Positions 33,825 to 42,207 of a stretch of DNA of 64,000 nt are shown here, piece by piece (the first letter of the stretch is position 1; every line of letters starts with the position of its first letter). This DNA comes from Rhodocista pekingensis (GTDB lineage Bacteria > Pseudomonadota > Alphaproteobacteria > Azospirillales > Azospirillaceae): NCBI RefSeq assembly GCF_042665545.1, contig NZ_JBHTCM010000003.1:38801-102800 (forward strand). The letters run 5' to 3'. The notes beneath the pieces were generated by a model, which saw only the letters and a program-made list of their open reading frames with translations, ran no database searches and was not told the DNA's origin. The position numbers were made by a program, and so were the translations under genes.

Positions 33825-35507
33825 ATGCCGCGTCTTGTCGATATTTCTATTCGTGTCCGCATCTTCGCCGCCTTCGGGCTGGTCCTGTTCGTGACCCTGG
33901 GTCTCGGTGGCTTCGGTCTTGCCCAGCTCACCAGGATCGACGATGCCGCGGACGTGGTGGTGGGCAACTCGTTGCCCTCCGTAATCGAGAGCAATGCCAT
34001 CCTGAAGGATGTCATCAACTACCGCCGCTACCAGTCGGCGATGCTGCTGAACACCGATCCGGAGGCCATTACCGAGCGCAAGAAGTCGCTGGCCGAGCTG
34101 GCGGCCGATATCGCGGCAAAGCGCAAGGCCTATGAGGTCCTGATCACCACAGACCGCGATGCCTTCGAGAAGTTCGACCGGGCCTGGGCCCGGTTCCTGC
34201 CCCTGGCGGCGGAGATCGAATCCCTGATGAAGGCGGGCAAGCGCGACGAACTGATGGTGATCTACAACGGTCCGGCCCGCCTGACCGTTGATGAGGCGCT
34301 GAAAGCCCTGGACGAAGCCGTCGAGATCAACCAGCGCGACGGCAAGGACGCGGGCGATACCATCACCGCGGCGACGCAGAGCGCCACCTTCGGCACCATC
34401 GTCGCCCTGATCGCCGCCGCCGGCCTGTCGATCGGCGCCGGGCTCACGACCGTCACCACCGTCGCCGGACCGGTCAACCGCCTGACCGACACGATGAACC
34501 GGCTCAGCCGCCGCGACCTGACCGCTTCGGTGGACGGCGCCGACCGCAAGGACGAGATCGGCGCCATGGCCCGCGCCGTGCAGGTCTTCAAGGACGGGCT
34601 GATCGAGGCCGAACGCCTGACCGCCGCCCAGAAGGCGGAGGAGAAGGCCAAGGCCGCCCGCACCGCCCGGATCGACAGCCTGATCCGCAGCTTCGACGAC
34701 ACGTCCAGCGAATCGCTGCGTGCCGTCGCCGCCGCCGCCACCGAACTGGACGCCACCGCCCAGAGCATGGCCGCCATCGCCGACGAGACCGGGCGTCAGG
34801 CCGGTTCCGCCGCCTCGGCCGCGGAGGAGACGACGGCCAACGTGCAGACCGTCGCCTCGGCCGCTGAGGAGATGGCCGCCTCCATCCAGGAGATCAACCG
34901 GCAGGTCAACCGCGCCAAGGACGTGGCCCAGCGGGCGGCGGAGAGCGTGCAGGAGACGAACGTCACGGTCGAGGGCCTGACCGCCGCGACGCAGAAGATC
35001 GGCGAGGTGGTGACCCTGATCCAGGCGATCGCGGCCCAGACCAACCTGCTGGCCCTGAACGCCACGATCGAGGCGGCCCGCGCCGGGGAGGCCGGCAAGG
35101 GCTTCGCCGTCGTCGCCAGCGAGGTGAAGAACCTGGCCGGCCAGACCGCCAAGGCGACGGAGGAGATCGCTGCTCAGATCTCCGCCGTGCAGCGGGTGTC
35201 CGCCGAGACGTCCACCGCCATCCAGACGATCGGCACCATCATCGAGGAGGTCAACGGCATCTCCGCCACCATCGCCGCGGCGATGGAGCAGCAGGGCGCC
35301 TCGACCAACGAGATCAGCCGCAACGTGACCCAGGCCGCGGCCGGCACGCAGGAGGTCTCCGCCAACATCGGTCAGGTGACGCAGGTCACCGGCCAGGCCG
35401 GCGCCGCCGCCACCCAGGTGCTGGGCGCCGCCGGCGAACTGGCCCGCCATTCGGAGACCCTGAAGCAGGAGGTCGAACGCTTCCTCGCCGCCATCAAGGC
35501 GGCCTGA
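33825..35507 (+). CDS. Methyl-accepting chemotaxis protein
   Basis: 560 residues. An N-terminal membrane segment (about 11-33), a periplasmic four-helix-bundle type sensor (35-185), a second membrane segment (about 190-215), HAMP (about 215-270), and the long signalling coiled coil whose hairpin tip reads IAAQTNLLALNATIEAARAG in essence. The Ala/Thr/Glu-rich flanks are methylation regions. The ATG at 33825 follows GGGGGGAG. Not part of a chemotaxis operon; a perfect terminator follows. Confidence 0.95.
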   Translation: MPRLVDISIRVRIFAAFGLVLFVTLGLGGFGLAQLTRIDDAADVVVGNSLPSVIESNAILKDVINYRRYQSAMLLNTDPEAITERKKSLAELAADIAAKRKAYEVLITTDRDAFEKFDRAWARFLPLAAEIESLMKAGKRDELMVIYNGPARLTVDEALKALDEAVEINQRDGKDAGDTITAATQSATFGTIVALIAAAGLSIGAGLTTVTTVAGPVNRLTDTMNRLSRRDLTASVDGADRKDEIGAMARAVQVFKDGLIEAERLTAAQKAEEKAKAARTARIDSLIRSFDDTSSESLRAVAAAATELDATAQSMAAIADETGRQAGSAASAAEETTANVQTVASAAEEMAASIQEINRQVNRAKDVAQRAAESVQETNVTVEGLTAATQKIGEVVTLIQAIAAQTNLLALNATIEAARAGEAGKGFAVVASEVKNLAGQTAKATEEIAAQISAVQRVSAETSTAIQTIGTIIEEVNGISATIAAAMEQQGASTNEISRNVTQAAAGTQEVSANIGQVTQVTGQAGAAATQVLGAAGELARHSETLKQEVERFLAAIKAA

Positions 35508-35550
35508 TCCCGGAAAACACCGCCCGGGTTACCTCCCCCGGACTCCCGCA

Positions 35551-35581
35551 CCCGCCCCTTCTCCCGAAGGGGCGGGTTTTT
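35551..35581 (+). terminator. Intrinsic terminator after the chemoreceptor gene
   Basis: A perfect 11-bp stem (CCCGCCCCTTC/GAAGGGGCGGG) with a 4-nt loop, followed by TTTTT. Confidence 0.92.
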
Positions 35582-35602
35582 CTGTCCGCCACCCGGCCCC
35601 GC

Positions 35603-36055
35603 TCAGAACAGGGCCAGCATCAGCCGCCCCTTGAGGCAGGCCAGAGCGGCCGTGGCGGCGGCCACGGCAGCCCCGACCGGGACGCGCTCCGCCCCCGGCA
35701 TCTGCCGCAGCAGCAGCGTGGCGCCCAGCGCCAGCAGGGCGCTTCCCGCGGCGGCCGCGACGACGACGGCAAGACCCGGCAGGAGGTCCGGCCCGTCATC
35801 GTCATGGAGCCGGGCCAGCAGATACGGCGCGGCCAGCAGAAGCGGTCCCTCGATCCCGAGCAGACGGGACGGACACCGGAGCCGCCCGGACGCCAGAAGC
35901 AGGGACACGCCCGCCCCGAGGGCCAGCGCGGACACCAGCAGCCCGTAGATGCCGGCCGGCAGTCCGGCAGGGCGATGCCCGAAGGCCGCGGCGTGCGCGG
36001 CCAGAAGCCCCAGGATGAGCACCGGCGCCGGTCCCGCAGCCCGTGTCCAGTCCAT
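35603..36055 (-). CDS. Hypothetical membrane protein
   Basis: 150 residues, about four membrane segments rich in Ala, Leu and Gly, with few charged loops (RLHDDDGPDLLPG is the main one). No family recognised. It lies between the chemoreceptor terminator and the kinase gene on the same strand as the latter, 51 bp downstream of it, so it may belong to the same transcript. Confidence 0.6.
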   Translation of the reverse strand: MDWTRAAGPAPVLILGLLAAHAAAFGHRPAGLPAGIYGLLVSALALGAGVSLLLASGRLRCPSRLLGIEGPLLLAAPYLLARLHDDDGPDLLPGLAVVVAAAAGSALLALGATLLLRQMPGAERVPVGAAVAAATAALACLKGRLMLALF

Positions 36056-36106
36056 TGTCCCTCCCCTGGAAGCCCTCGGCGTGCCTTTCGGCGGCGGCCT
36101 GTCCCG

Positions 36107-37390
36107 TCACGCGCCGGCCTCGGTCGCCTGCGCGGGAAACTCGATGATCGCCGTGGTCCCCCGCGCCCCCGACTGGAAGCGGAGCGACCCGGCAAGCTGC
36201 CCCGTCAGGCTGTACAGCAGAAGCATCCCCAGACCGCCCCCGGATGGGTTCCCCGCGCCATCCGGAAGGCCGCGCCCATGGTCGCGCACGATCAGGCGGA
36301 AGCCGCCGGCCTCCCGCCGCAGGACGACCTCGATCACCGCGGCGTCGCCCGGCGCATAGGCGTGCTCCGCCGCGTTCGTCACCAGCTCGTTCACGATCAG
36401 CCCCAGGCTGACCGCCTGTTCGACGGGAACGGCGACGGACACGGCGTCCAGCCGCAGACAGGCGGCTCCGTCGGGGATCTGTTCGCGCAGGTTGGCGACC
36501 AGAGCGGCAAGGTAGTCGGCGATGTCGATCGTCTCGATCGCCCCGGTGCGGTGCAGATGCTTGTGCGCCTCCCCAACGGAAAGGATGCGTCCCTCCGCCT
36601 TGCGCAGCGCCGCCCGCGCCACCGCGTCGCCTGCCGCGGATTGCAGCTTCACGAGACTGGCCACCATCTGGAGACTGTTGCCGACCCGATGGTTGATCTC
36701 CCGCAACAGGATCGTGCGGTCGTGCAGGGCCTCTGCCAGCCCGCCCATGATCTCCCGGTCCCGCCGTTGGGTCGCCATGACCAGGGCCATGCAGCCGATG
36801 CCCAGGATCAGACCGGTCAGGGTGAAGGCCGTCTGTAGCCGCGCCACCCGCTCCGAGCGGGCGACCAGCAGACGGTCCTCTTCCGCCTGCATGGCAGCGG
36901 ACCGGGCGATGATCTCCGCCATCGCGCGCAGGCCGGGACCGGTGCGGATATACTCCCGCACATCCTGGTCCCGACCCTGACGTTCCAGCTCCAGGGTCGT
37001 GTCCAGATAGGCGATGTGTCGCTCGACCAACGCGGCCAGATCGCGTGCCCGCTGATGCTGAACCGGATTGTCCGCCGTCAGGGTGGCGACCCTGGCGGCC
37101 GCATCCCGCGCACCGGCCAGCGCGCGGGTCCGCGGTTCCAGCGCCTCAGGATCGTCGGTGATGAGGAAACGCCGGTCCGCCGCCTCGGCCGCCGCCAGTC
37201 CTGCCAGCGCCCGCTCGATCGCCAGTTTCACCCGGTGGGTGTGGTTCACCCATTCCTCGCTCCGGACGACCCAGTGGAACATGGCGAACAGGGCAAGCAG
37301 CAGGGCCGCGATGCCGGCGATGGCGACGCTCTGCCTGATCTGGCTGAGGGCCCTCAGCCGCCGTCCACCGATGTCCGCGACAAGCTGCAT
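36107..37390 (-). CDS. CHASE3 sensor histidine kinase (HisKA_2 family)
   Basis: 427 residues: a membrane segment at about 22-40, a CHASE3-type helical sensor (about 41-185; motifs AADRRFLITDDPEALE), a second membrane segment at 188-207, a HisKA_2 dimerisation box LREINHRVGNSLQ with His234, and an HATPase domain with LIVNELVTNAAEHA, RDHGRGLPDG and SGGGLGMLLL. HisKA_2 kinases often act with stand-alone response regulators or in the general stress response. No regulator gene lies next to it. Confidence 0.92.
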   Translation of the reverse strand: MQLVADIGGRRLRALSQIRQSVAIAGIAALLLALFAMFHWVVRSEEWVNHTHRVKLAIERALAGLAAAEAADRRFLITDDPEALEPRTRALAGARDAAARVATLTADNPVQHQRARDLAALVERHIAYLDTTLELERQGRDQDVREYIRTGPGLRAMAEIIARSAAMQAEEDRLLVARSERVARLQTAFTLTGLILGIGCMALVMATQRRDREIMGGLAEALHDRTILLREINHRVGNSLQMVASLVKLQSAAGDAVARAALRKAEGRILSVGEAHKHLHRTGAIETIDIADYLAALVANLREQIPDGAACLRLDAVSVAVPVEQAVSLGLIVNELVTNAAEHAYAPGDAAVIEVVLRREAGGFRLIVRDHGRGLPDGAGNPSGGGLGMLLLYSLTGQLAGSLRFQSGARGTTAIIEFPAQATEAGA

Positions 37391-37571
37391 CTTCCCCCAC
37401 CCGCTCCGCCCTGGCGTCCTGGATTAAACAAGGGACGTCGGCTCCGGTTGCGCGGGAAGAGTGTTCCACAGCCCCAGGCTTTCCGGCAACCCGGCCGGCG
37501 GGGGATCGGTTGCGGGCGCCACACGGTGGCAGTCGAATGATGGCGGTCGGTTGATGGCGGACGGCTGGCGG

Positions 37572-38783
37572 TCAGGAATAGACGGGCGCGAAGGTCCCCG
37601 CCTGCCCGGTCGCCCGGCCGGCATCCCAGAAGGGGGAGAAGGCCCGCAGCCGGGCGACGATGGGCGGCACGGCGGCGATCACCCGGTCCACCTCGGTTTC
37701 CGTCGTCTCCCGCGAGAGGGAGAAGCGGATGGCGCCGTGCGCCGCCGTGAAGGGCACGTCCATGGCGCGCAGGACATGGCTCGGCTCCAGGCTGCCGCTG
37801 GTGCAGGCGGAACCCGACGAGGCGGCGATCCCCGCCTTGTTCAGCAGCAGCAGGATGGCCTCCCCCTCGATGAACTCGAAAGCGATGGTGCTGGTGTTGG
37901 GCACCCGCTCGGCCTCCCCGCCGACGGCGAAGCAGTGCCCGACCGCACCCAGGATGCCGCGCTCCAGCCGGTCGCGCAGGCTGCGGATGCGGTCCATGTC
38001 CTCGGCCACGGAGCGGGCGGCAAGCGCCGCCGCCATGCCCAGCCCGACGATGCCGGGCACGTTCTCCGTTCCCGCCCGGCGGCCGCGCTCCTGCCCGCCA
38101 CCGCGCAGCAGGGGCCGGAAGCGCGTTCCCTTGCGGACATAGAGCGCGCCGATCCCCTTCGGCCCGTGCAGCTTGTGCGCCGACAGCGACAGCATGTCGA
38201 TGCCCGTCCCGGCGACGGAGACGGGCAGCTTGCCGACCGCCTGCACGGCGTCGGTGTGGAAGGTGGCCCCCACCTCCTTCGCCAGTTCGGCCAGCTCCGG
38301 AACCGGGTTGACGACGCCCGTCTCGTTGTTCGCCCACATCAGGCTGACCAGCGCCACGTCGGGGCCCAGCGCCCGGCGATAGGCCTCCAGGTCCAGCCGG
38401 CCGTGCCGGTCCACGGGCACGATGCGGACCTCGACGCCGTCCGTCTTCTCCAGATGCTCCAGCACACCCAGGATGGCGTGGTGCTCCACGGCGGAGGTGA
38501 CGACCGCCCGCCGTTCCGGCTGCGCCCGCAGGGCCGAGAGGATGGCCGTGCTGTTGGCCTCCGTCGCCCCGCTGAGGAACAGGATTTCATGGTCATGGGC
38601 GGCGCCGAGCAGGGCCTGCACCTGTCCCCGCGCCGTGCGGATCGCGGCCCCGACCGACTCTCCAAAGCGGTGCATGGAGGAGGGATTGCCGAACAGCTCC
38701 GTGAAGCAGGGCAGCATCGCCTCCAGCACGCGGGGGTCGGTGCGGGTGGTGGCGTTGTTGTCGAGATAGACCGGCGTGTCCAT
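37572..38783 (-). CDS. nifS: Nitrogenase cysteine desulfurase
   Basis: 403 residues. A PLP enzyme that removes sulfur from cysteine for Fe-S cluster assembly on NifU. The PLP lysine is K204 in SAHKLHGPKG, and the persulfide cysteine is C327 in SSGSACTSG. It is 17 bp downstream of nifU on the same strand and the last gene of iscA-nifU-nifS. Confidence 0.96.
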   Translation of the reverse strand: MDTPVYLDNNATTRTDPRVLEAMLPCFTELFGNPSSMHRFGESVGAAIRTARGQVQALLGAAHDHEILFLSGATEANSTAILSALRAQPERRAVVTSAVEHHAILGVLEHLEKTDGVEVRIVPVDRHGRLDLEAYRRALGPDVALVSLMWANNETGVVNPVPELAELAKEVGATFHTDAVQAVGKLPVSVAGTGIDMLSLSAHKLHGPKGIGALYVRKGTRFRPLLRGGGQERGRRAGTENVPGIVGLGMAAALAARSVAEDMDRIRSLRDRLERGILGAVGHCFAVGGEAERVPNTSTIAFEFIEGEAILLLLNKAGIAASSGSACTSGSLEPSHVLRAMDVPFTAAHGAIRFSLSRETTETEVDRVIAAVPPIVARLRAFSPFWDAGRATGQAGTFAPVYS

Positions 38784-38800
38784 GCCTTCTCCCCTCCCCG

Positions 38801-39823
38801 TCAGACCGGGATCACGGTGACGGGGGCGCCCAGCTTAGCCGCCATCCGGGCGGCAAGGCCGTCCACCGTCATGCGCGCCATGCGGCAGCCGGCGCAGGCG
38901 CCGGTGAGCCGGACATGGACATGGCGGCCGTCCACATCGACCAGTTCGCAGTCGCCGCCGTCGGCCTGGAAGGTCGGGCGGGCGTCGGCGATGGCCTCCT
39001 CGATCAGGCGGATGCGCTGCACCAGGGTCAGCTTAGAGCCCGGCGTCACGGCGGCCGGCAGTGCTGCGGCCGGCGGTGCTGCGGCCGGCGGCGCGGGTTT
39101 CGACGACAGCGCCACGGCCGCGGGCCTCGTCGGGACCGCCGCGGGCGCCTTCGCCGGCGGGGCCAGGGAGACGAGCGCGCCGGCCGGCTTCAGGGCGGGC
39201 CGGGCCGGGGCGCCGGCGAAGGCCTCCGCCGCGCCGAGCAGGCCCTCGGCCACCATCTCGGCGTTCACCGCGGCCAGCACCTCCTCCATCCGCTCGTTGC
39301 AGGCGCCGCAGCTACCGCCCGCCTTGGTGTAGAAGGTGACCTGCTCCATGCTGGTCAGCCGGTTCGTCCGCACCGCCCGGCGCAGCATCGGCTCGTCCAC
39401 GGCGAAGCACTTGCAGATCAGGGCGCCCTCATCGTGGTCGTCGTCGATCTCCTCGCCGCGGTAATGCGCGATGGCGGCGTGCAGCGCCTCCGCCCCCATG
39501 ACGGAGCAGTGCATCTTCTGGGCCGGCAGCCCGCCGAGGAAGGCGGCGATGTCCTGGTTGGTCAGCCGGGCGGCCTCGTCCAGGGTGCGGCCGATGACCA
39601 GTTCGGTCAGGGCGGAGGAAGAGGCGATGGCCGAGCCGCAGCCGAAGGTCTGGAAACGGGCGTCCTGGATCACCTCCGTCGCCGGGTCCACCTTCAGCAT
39701 CAGCTTCAGCGCGTCGCCGCAGGTCAGCGACCCGACCTCGCCCACCGCATTGGCGTCGGCCAGGACGCCCGCGTTCTTCGGCTCGAAGAAGTACGCCTTG
39801 ACCTTGTCCGTGTAGTCCCACAT
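38801..39823 (-). CDS. nifU: NifU Fe-S cluster scaffold
   Basis: 340 residues in the three-part NifU layout. An IscU-like N-domain has C35, C62 and C106 for transient clusters. The central ferredoxin-like [2Fe-2S] site is C137, C139, C172 and C175. The C-terminal Nfu domain has CAGC (310-313). The central and C-terminal domains are joined by an unusually long Ala/Pro-rich linker (about 202-262), repetitive at both protein and DNA level. It builds clusters with NifS and hands them to NifH and NifB. Confidence 0.96.
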   Translation of the reverse strand: MWDYTDKVKAYFFEPKNAGVLADANAVGEVGSLTCGDALKLMLKVDPATEVIQDARFQTFGCGSAIASSSALTELVIGRTLDEAARLTNQDIAAFLGGLPAQKMHCSVMGAEALHAAIAHYRGEEIDDDHDEGALICKCFAVDEPMLRRAVRTNRLTSMEQVTFYTKAGGSCGACNERMEEVLAAVNAEMVAEGLLGAAEAFAGAPARPALKPAGALVSLAPPAKAPAAVPTRPAAVALSSKPAPPAAAPPAAALPAAVTPGSKLTLVQRIRLIEEAIADARPTFQADGGDCELVDVDGRHVHVRLTGACAGCRMARMTVDGLAARMAAKLGAPVTVIPV

Positions 39824-39928
39824 GGCCGGATGCCCTCCCGCGTGCCCGTTCGCGTCATCGCCCGTCGCCGGAGATCCCAGCCCGGCAGGGATCCCGCCGG
39901 ATGGGGGTGCCGGCCCGTGGCAGGATCG

Positions 39929-40252
39929 TCAGTGGCAGGATTTCTTGCCGCAGTTGCAGCCGCCGCCGGGGGCGGCGTTCTCGAAGACGAAGCCCGCCCC
40001 CTCCAGCCGCTCGACGAAGTCCACGGTCACCGCGTCGAGCAGCGGCACGGAGTCCTGATCGACATAGACGTCCAGCCCCTCGAACCGGATCACCGCGTCG
40101 GCGTCGCCCGGCCCCTCCTCCAGTTGCAGCCCGAACTGGAGACCGGCGCAGCCCGCCGGGCGCACCATGATCCTGAGACCGGCCGCCTGTCCGGCGGCGG
40201 CCTCGACGGCCGTGCGGGCCGCCTGTACCGCGCTGTCCGTGAGTGCCACCAT
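39929..40252 (-). CDS. iscA: IscA/HesB-type A-carrier, nif-associated
   Basis: 107 residues. The A-type carrier fold with the conserved Cys35 (RPAGCAGLQF) and the C-terminal pair Cys99/Cys101 (GGGCNCGKKSC); an extra Cys106 lies near the end. It carries Fe-S clusters from NifU to targets. It is the first gene behind a sigma-54 promoter and NifA sites, which places it in the nif regulon and favours the nif-specific IscA/HesB role. The start at 40252 agrees with the family N-terminus. Confidence 0.9.
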   Translation of the reverse strand: MVALTDSAVQAARTAVEAAAGQAAGLRIMVRPAGCAGLQFGLQLEEGPGDADAVIRFEGLDVYVDQDSVPLLDAVTVDFVERLEGAGFVFENAAPGGGCNCGKKSCH

Positions 40253-40342
40253 CGCAAACCTCCGTCCCGTATCAGGGCCATCCCGTGTCAGGGTCATCCC
40301 GTCCCAGGCGCGTCCGTACCGCCCCGGGGGCAGGGACGTGAG

Positions 40343-40357
40343 GCAATCTGCGTGCCA
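40343..40357 (-). promoter_or_regulatory. Sigma-54 promoter of iscA-nifU-nifS
   Basis: On the minus strand TGGCAC, 5 bp, TTGC: a perfect -24/-12 element. Transcription would start near 40331, about 80 nt before iscA. Two NifA sites lie just upstream. Confidence 0.9.
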
Positions 40358-40392
40358 GAGGCGAACCCCATGGAATCCGCGGGTTCCGGCAG

Positions 40393-40408
40393 TGTCGGCA
40401 ACGCGACA
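40393..40408. promoter_or_regulatory. NifA upstream activator site 1 (nifQ/iscA region)
   Basis: TGT-N10-ACA, with a near-symmetric core. Its start is 36 bp from that of the second site. Being palindromic, it can serve both divergent promoters. Confidence 0.8.
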
Positions 40409-40428
40409 ACGGGGCCTTCGCCGCCGGA

Positions 40429-40444
40429 TGTCGGATTCCCGACA
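40429..40444. promoter_or_regulatory. NifA upstream activator site 2 (nifQ/iscA region)
   Basis: Second TGT-N10-ACA site in the divergent control region, followed immediately by an 11-bp tandem repeat at 40455-40476. Confidence 0.78.
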
Positions 40445-40454
40445 GCGACACGCC

Positions 40455-40476
40455 CGACACGACACCGACACGACAC
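40455..40476. repeat. Perfect 11-bp tandem repeat in nif control region
   Basis: CGACACGACAC twice in a row, 11 bp after the second NifA site. The period is close to one helical turn. Confidence 0.85.
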
Positions 40477-40530
40477 CGTGCAGCGGCGCGGGTCCGGCGG
40501 AACTGTGCCCGCGCCCGGGGGCGCAGTCCC

Positions 40531-40545
40531 CGGCCCGCCGCTTGC
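40531..40545 (+). promoter_or_regulatory. Probable sigma-54 promoter of nifQ
   Basis: CGGCCC, 5 bp, TTGC. It keeps the invariant GG-N10-GC and a perfect -12 box but matches the -24 box at only 4 of 6 positions. The nifQ start follows 40 bp after the element, and the NifA sites are about 90 bp upstream. Confidence 0.55.
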
Positions 40546-40584
40546 AGGGCCCCGACCGAGACGACGACGCGGGGGAGACCGACC

Positions 40585-41166
40585 ATGCCGCCGCCCTATG
40601 GAACCGACCTGTCCCCGTGCGGAACGGACAGCCTCGACACCTACCTCTTCGGGCGCATCCTCGCCCTGGCCGCGGCGGACAGCACCCGCCCGCTGACGGC
40701 GGCGACGGGCCTGTCCCGCGCGGCGCTGGAACGGCTGCTCCGCCGCCATCTGCCGGACCGGCTGGCGCTGCTGGACGCCGTGCCTGTGGATGCCGGGACC
40801 GGGGAAGACGCGCCGGAGGAGCCGGACCTGCGCCAGCTCCTGCAGGAGCACGGCGCCACCGGGGCGGAGGAGGAGGTCTGGCTGGCGGCCATCGTCGCCC
40901 GCCGGTCGCTGGAGCCGAACCATCTCTGGCAGGATCTGGGGCTGGCCAGCCGCGCCGACCTGAACGCCCTGTTCCGCCGCCACTTCCCCGCCCTGGTCCG
41001 GCGCAACGCGGGCGACATGAAGTGGAAGAAGTTCTTCTACCGCGAACTCTGCCGGCGCGAGGGCATGCTGATCTGCAAATCCCCCAACTGCGAGGTCTGC
41101 ACCGATGTCCATGCCTGCTTCGGGCAGGAGGACGGGCCGGCGCTGCTGACGGGACTCTGGCGCTGA
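40585..41166 (+). CDS. nifQ: NifQ, molybdenum donor for FeMo-cofactor
   Basis: 193 residues. The C-terminal signature WKKFFYRELC is followed by C164-x4-C169-x2-C172-x5-C178 (CKSPNCEVCTDVHAC), the NifQ motif that holds a Mo-Fe-S cluster delivered to NifEN. The N-terminal half is weakly conserved, as usual for NifQ. It converges with fdxB, 31 bp away. Confidence 0.93.
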   Translation: MPPPYGTDLSPCGTDSLDTYLFGRILALAAADSTRPLTAATGLSRAALERLLRRHLPDRLALLDAVPVDAGTGEDAPEEPDLRQLLQEHGATGAEEEVWLAAIVARRSLEPNHLWQDLGLASRADLNALFRRHFPALVRRNAGDMKWKKFFYRELCRREGMLICKSPNCEVCTDVHACFGQEDGPALLTGLWR

Positions 41167-41197
41167 CGCTCGCCCCCCTTCCCCCCAGCGCCTGTCC

Positions 41198-41491
41198 CTA
41201 CCCCTCCCCGTGCCTCTGACAGCCCTTGGGGCAGACGCGGGCGCAGGCGCCGCAGCCGATGCAGTTGCCGGCATCGGCCACGACCATGACCTTGCGCAGG
41301 AACTCCTCGTCGTCGTCGCCGTCGGGATCGGCGTCCACCAGCTCGTCATCCTCCGTCACGCCCTTCAGGCTCATGACAGCGCGGCTGCACACCTTGAAGC
41401 AGCGGCCGCAGCCGATGCACTTCGTCTGGTCGATGGAGAGAAGGTAGGCGGGCGTCCAGGGAGCGCCGCCGCGGGTCAGGAACACGGCCAT
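41198..41491 (-). CDS. fdxB: Ferredoxin III, nif-specific
   Basis: 97 residues with two [4Fe-4S] motifs: C25/28/31/35 (CIGCGRCFKVC) and C77/80/83/87 (CIGCGACARVCP). They are separated by an acidic loop (EDDELVDADPDGDDDEE), as in FdxB proteins of nif clusters. Likely an electron donor in nitrogenase or cofactor synthesis. It is the last gene of the nifH-to-fdxB unit. Confidence 0.93.
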   Translation of the reverse strand: MAVFLTRGGAPWTPAYLLSIDQTKCIGCGRCFKVCSRAVMSLKGVTEDDELVDADPDGDDDEEFLRKVMVVADAGNCIGCGACARVCPKGCQRHGEG

Positions 41492-41493
41492 GC

Positions 41494-41691
41494 TCAGCCC
41501 TCCGCCGCGCGCAGGCGGGCCCGCGCCGCCGCCAGCCCCTCATAGGCGGCATGGCACTCGGCCGCCACGGCCGGGATGCGCTCCCAGCCGACCGGCAGGT
41601 CCTCGGACAGGTCGTGCAGGTCCATCTTCAGGCGGGTGGCGCGGGCGTTCAGCGCCTTGACCTCCGCCTTCAGGGTGTCGATGTCGCTCAT
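41494..41691 (-). CDS. NifX-associated CCE_0567-family small protein (DUF683)
   Basis: 65 residues, almost entirely helical: MSDIDTLKAEVKALNARATR then MKLDL-like LKMDLHDLSEDLP. This matches the small antiparallel helical proteins (CCE_0567 type, reported as metal-binding) usually found between nifX-orf and fdxB. Its stop is 2 bp from the fdxB start. Role unknown. Confidence 0.85.
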   Translation of the reverse strand: MSDIDTLKAEVKALNARATRLKMDLHDLSEDLPVGWERIPAVAAECHAAYEGLAAARARLRAAEG

Positions 41692-41721
41692 GGTCGGTTC
41701 CTGGACTGGTGGGGCGGCGGA

Positions 41722-42204
41722 TCAGGCGTCCGCCACCTCGGGGAAGCGGCGGATCAGCGTGGCGGCCTCCTGTGCCGCCGTCTCCCCCGCCTCCTCCAGC
41801 TTGGCGAGGCTGTCGTAGCCGTAGCGGTGGACGTCGCGCAGGTGGCGGGAGAGCACGACCAGCCGCCCGGCCAGCAGCACCACGCGGCCGAAACCCTCAT
41901 GGTGCATCTTCATCATGGGGGAGGCGACCTGGCCCGTGAGCTGCTCGATGCGCAGCCCGACGGCGCCGTAGAACTTCTCCACCCGCCACAGCGTATCAGG
42001 GTCGGGATCGCCGATGAGGGGGATCAGCCTGCGGTCCTCGCGGGTAACGATGTAGTCGGCCAGAAGCTCGGCGTCGGACCGGCGCTCCCAGGCGCCGTGG
42101 CTGTCCTCCGCCCGCAGCAGGCGGACCAGCACGGTCAGGAAGGGGCTGTCCACGCTGGCAGGGGCAGTGTCCGTCTGGGCAGTGTCCGTCTGGGCGTCGG
42201 TCAT
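41722..42204 (-). CDS. NifX-associated protein (DUF269)
   Basis: 160 residues with the DUF269 body: FLTVLVRLLRAEDSHGAWE, DTLWRVEKFYGAVGLRIEQ, SPMMKMHHEGFGRVVLL. The conserved MMKMHHEGFGR run suggests metal or cofactor binding. It nearly always follows nifX. The N-terminus has a short repeated TDTAQTDTA stretch encoded by a small DNA duplication. Function not established; linked to FeMo-cofactor maturation by context. Confidence 0.9.
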   Translation of the reverse strand: MTDAQTDTAQTDTAPASVDSPFLTVLVRLLRAEDSHGAWERRSDAELLADYIVTREDRRLIPLIGDPDPDTLWRVEKFYGAVGLRIEQLTGQVASPMMKMHHEGFGRVVLLAGRLVVLSRHLRDVHRYGYDSLAKLEEAGETAAQEAATLIRRFPEVADA

Positions 42205-42207
42205 GCC

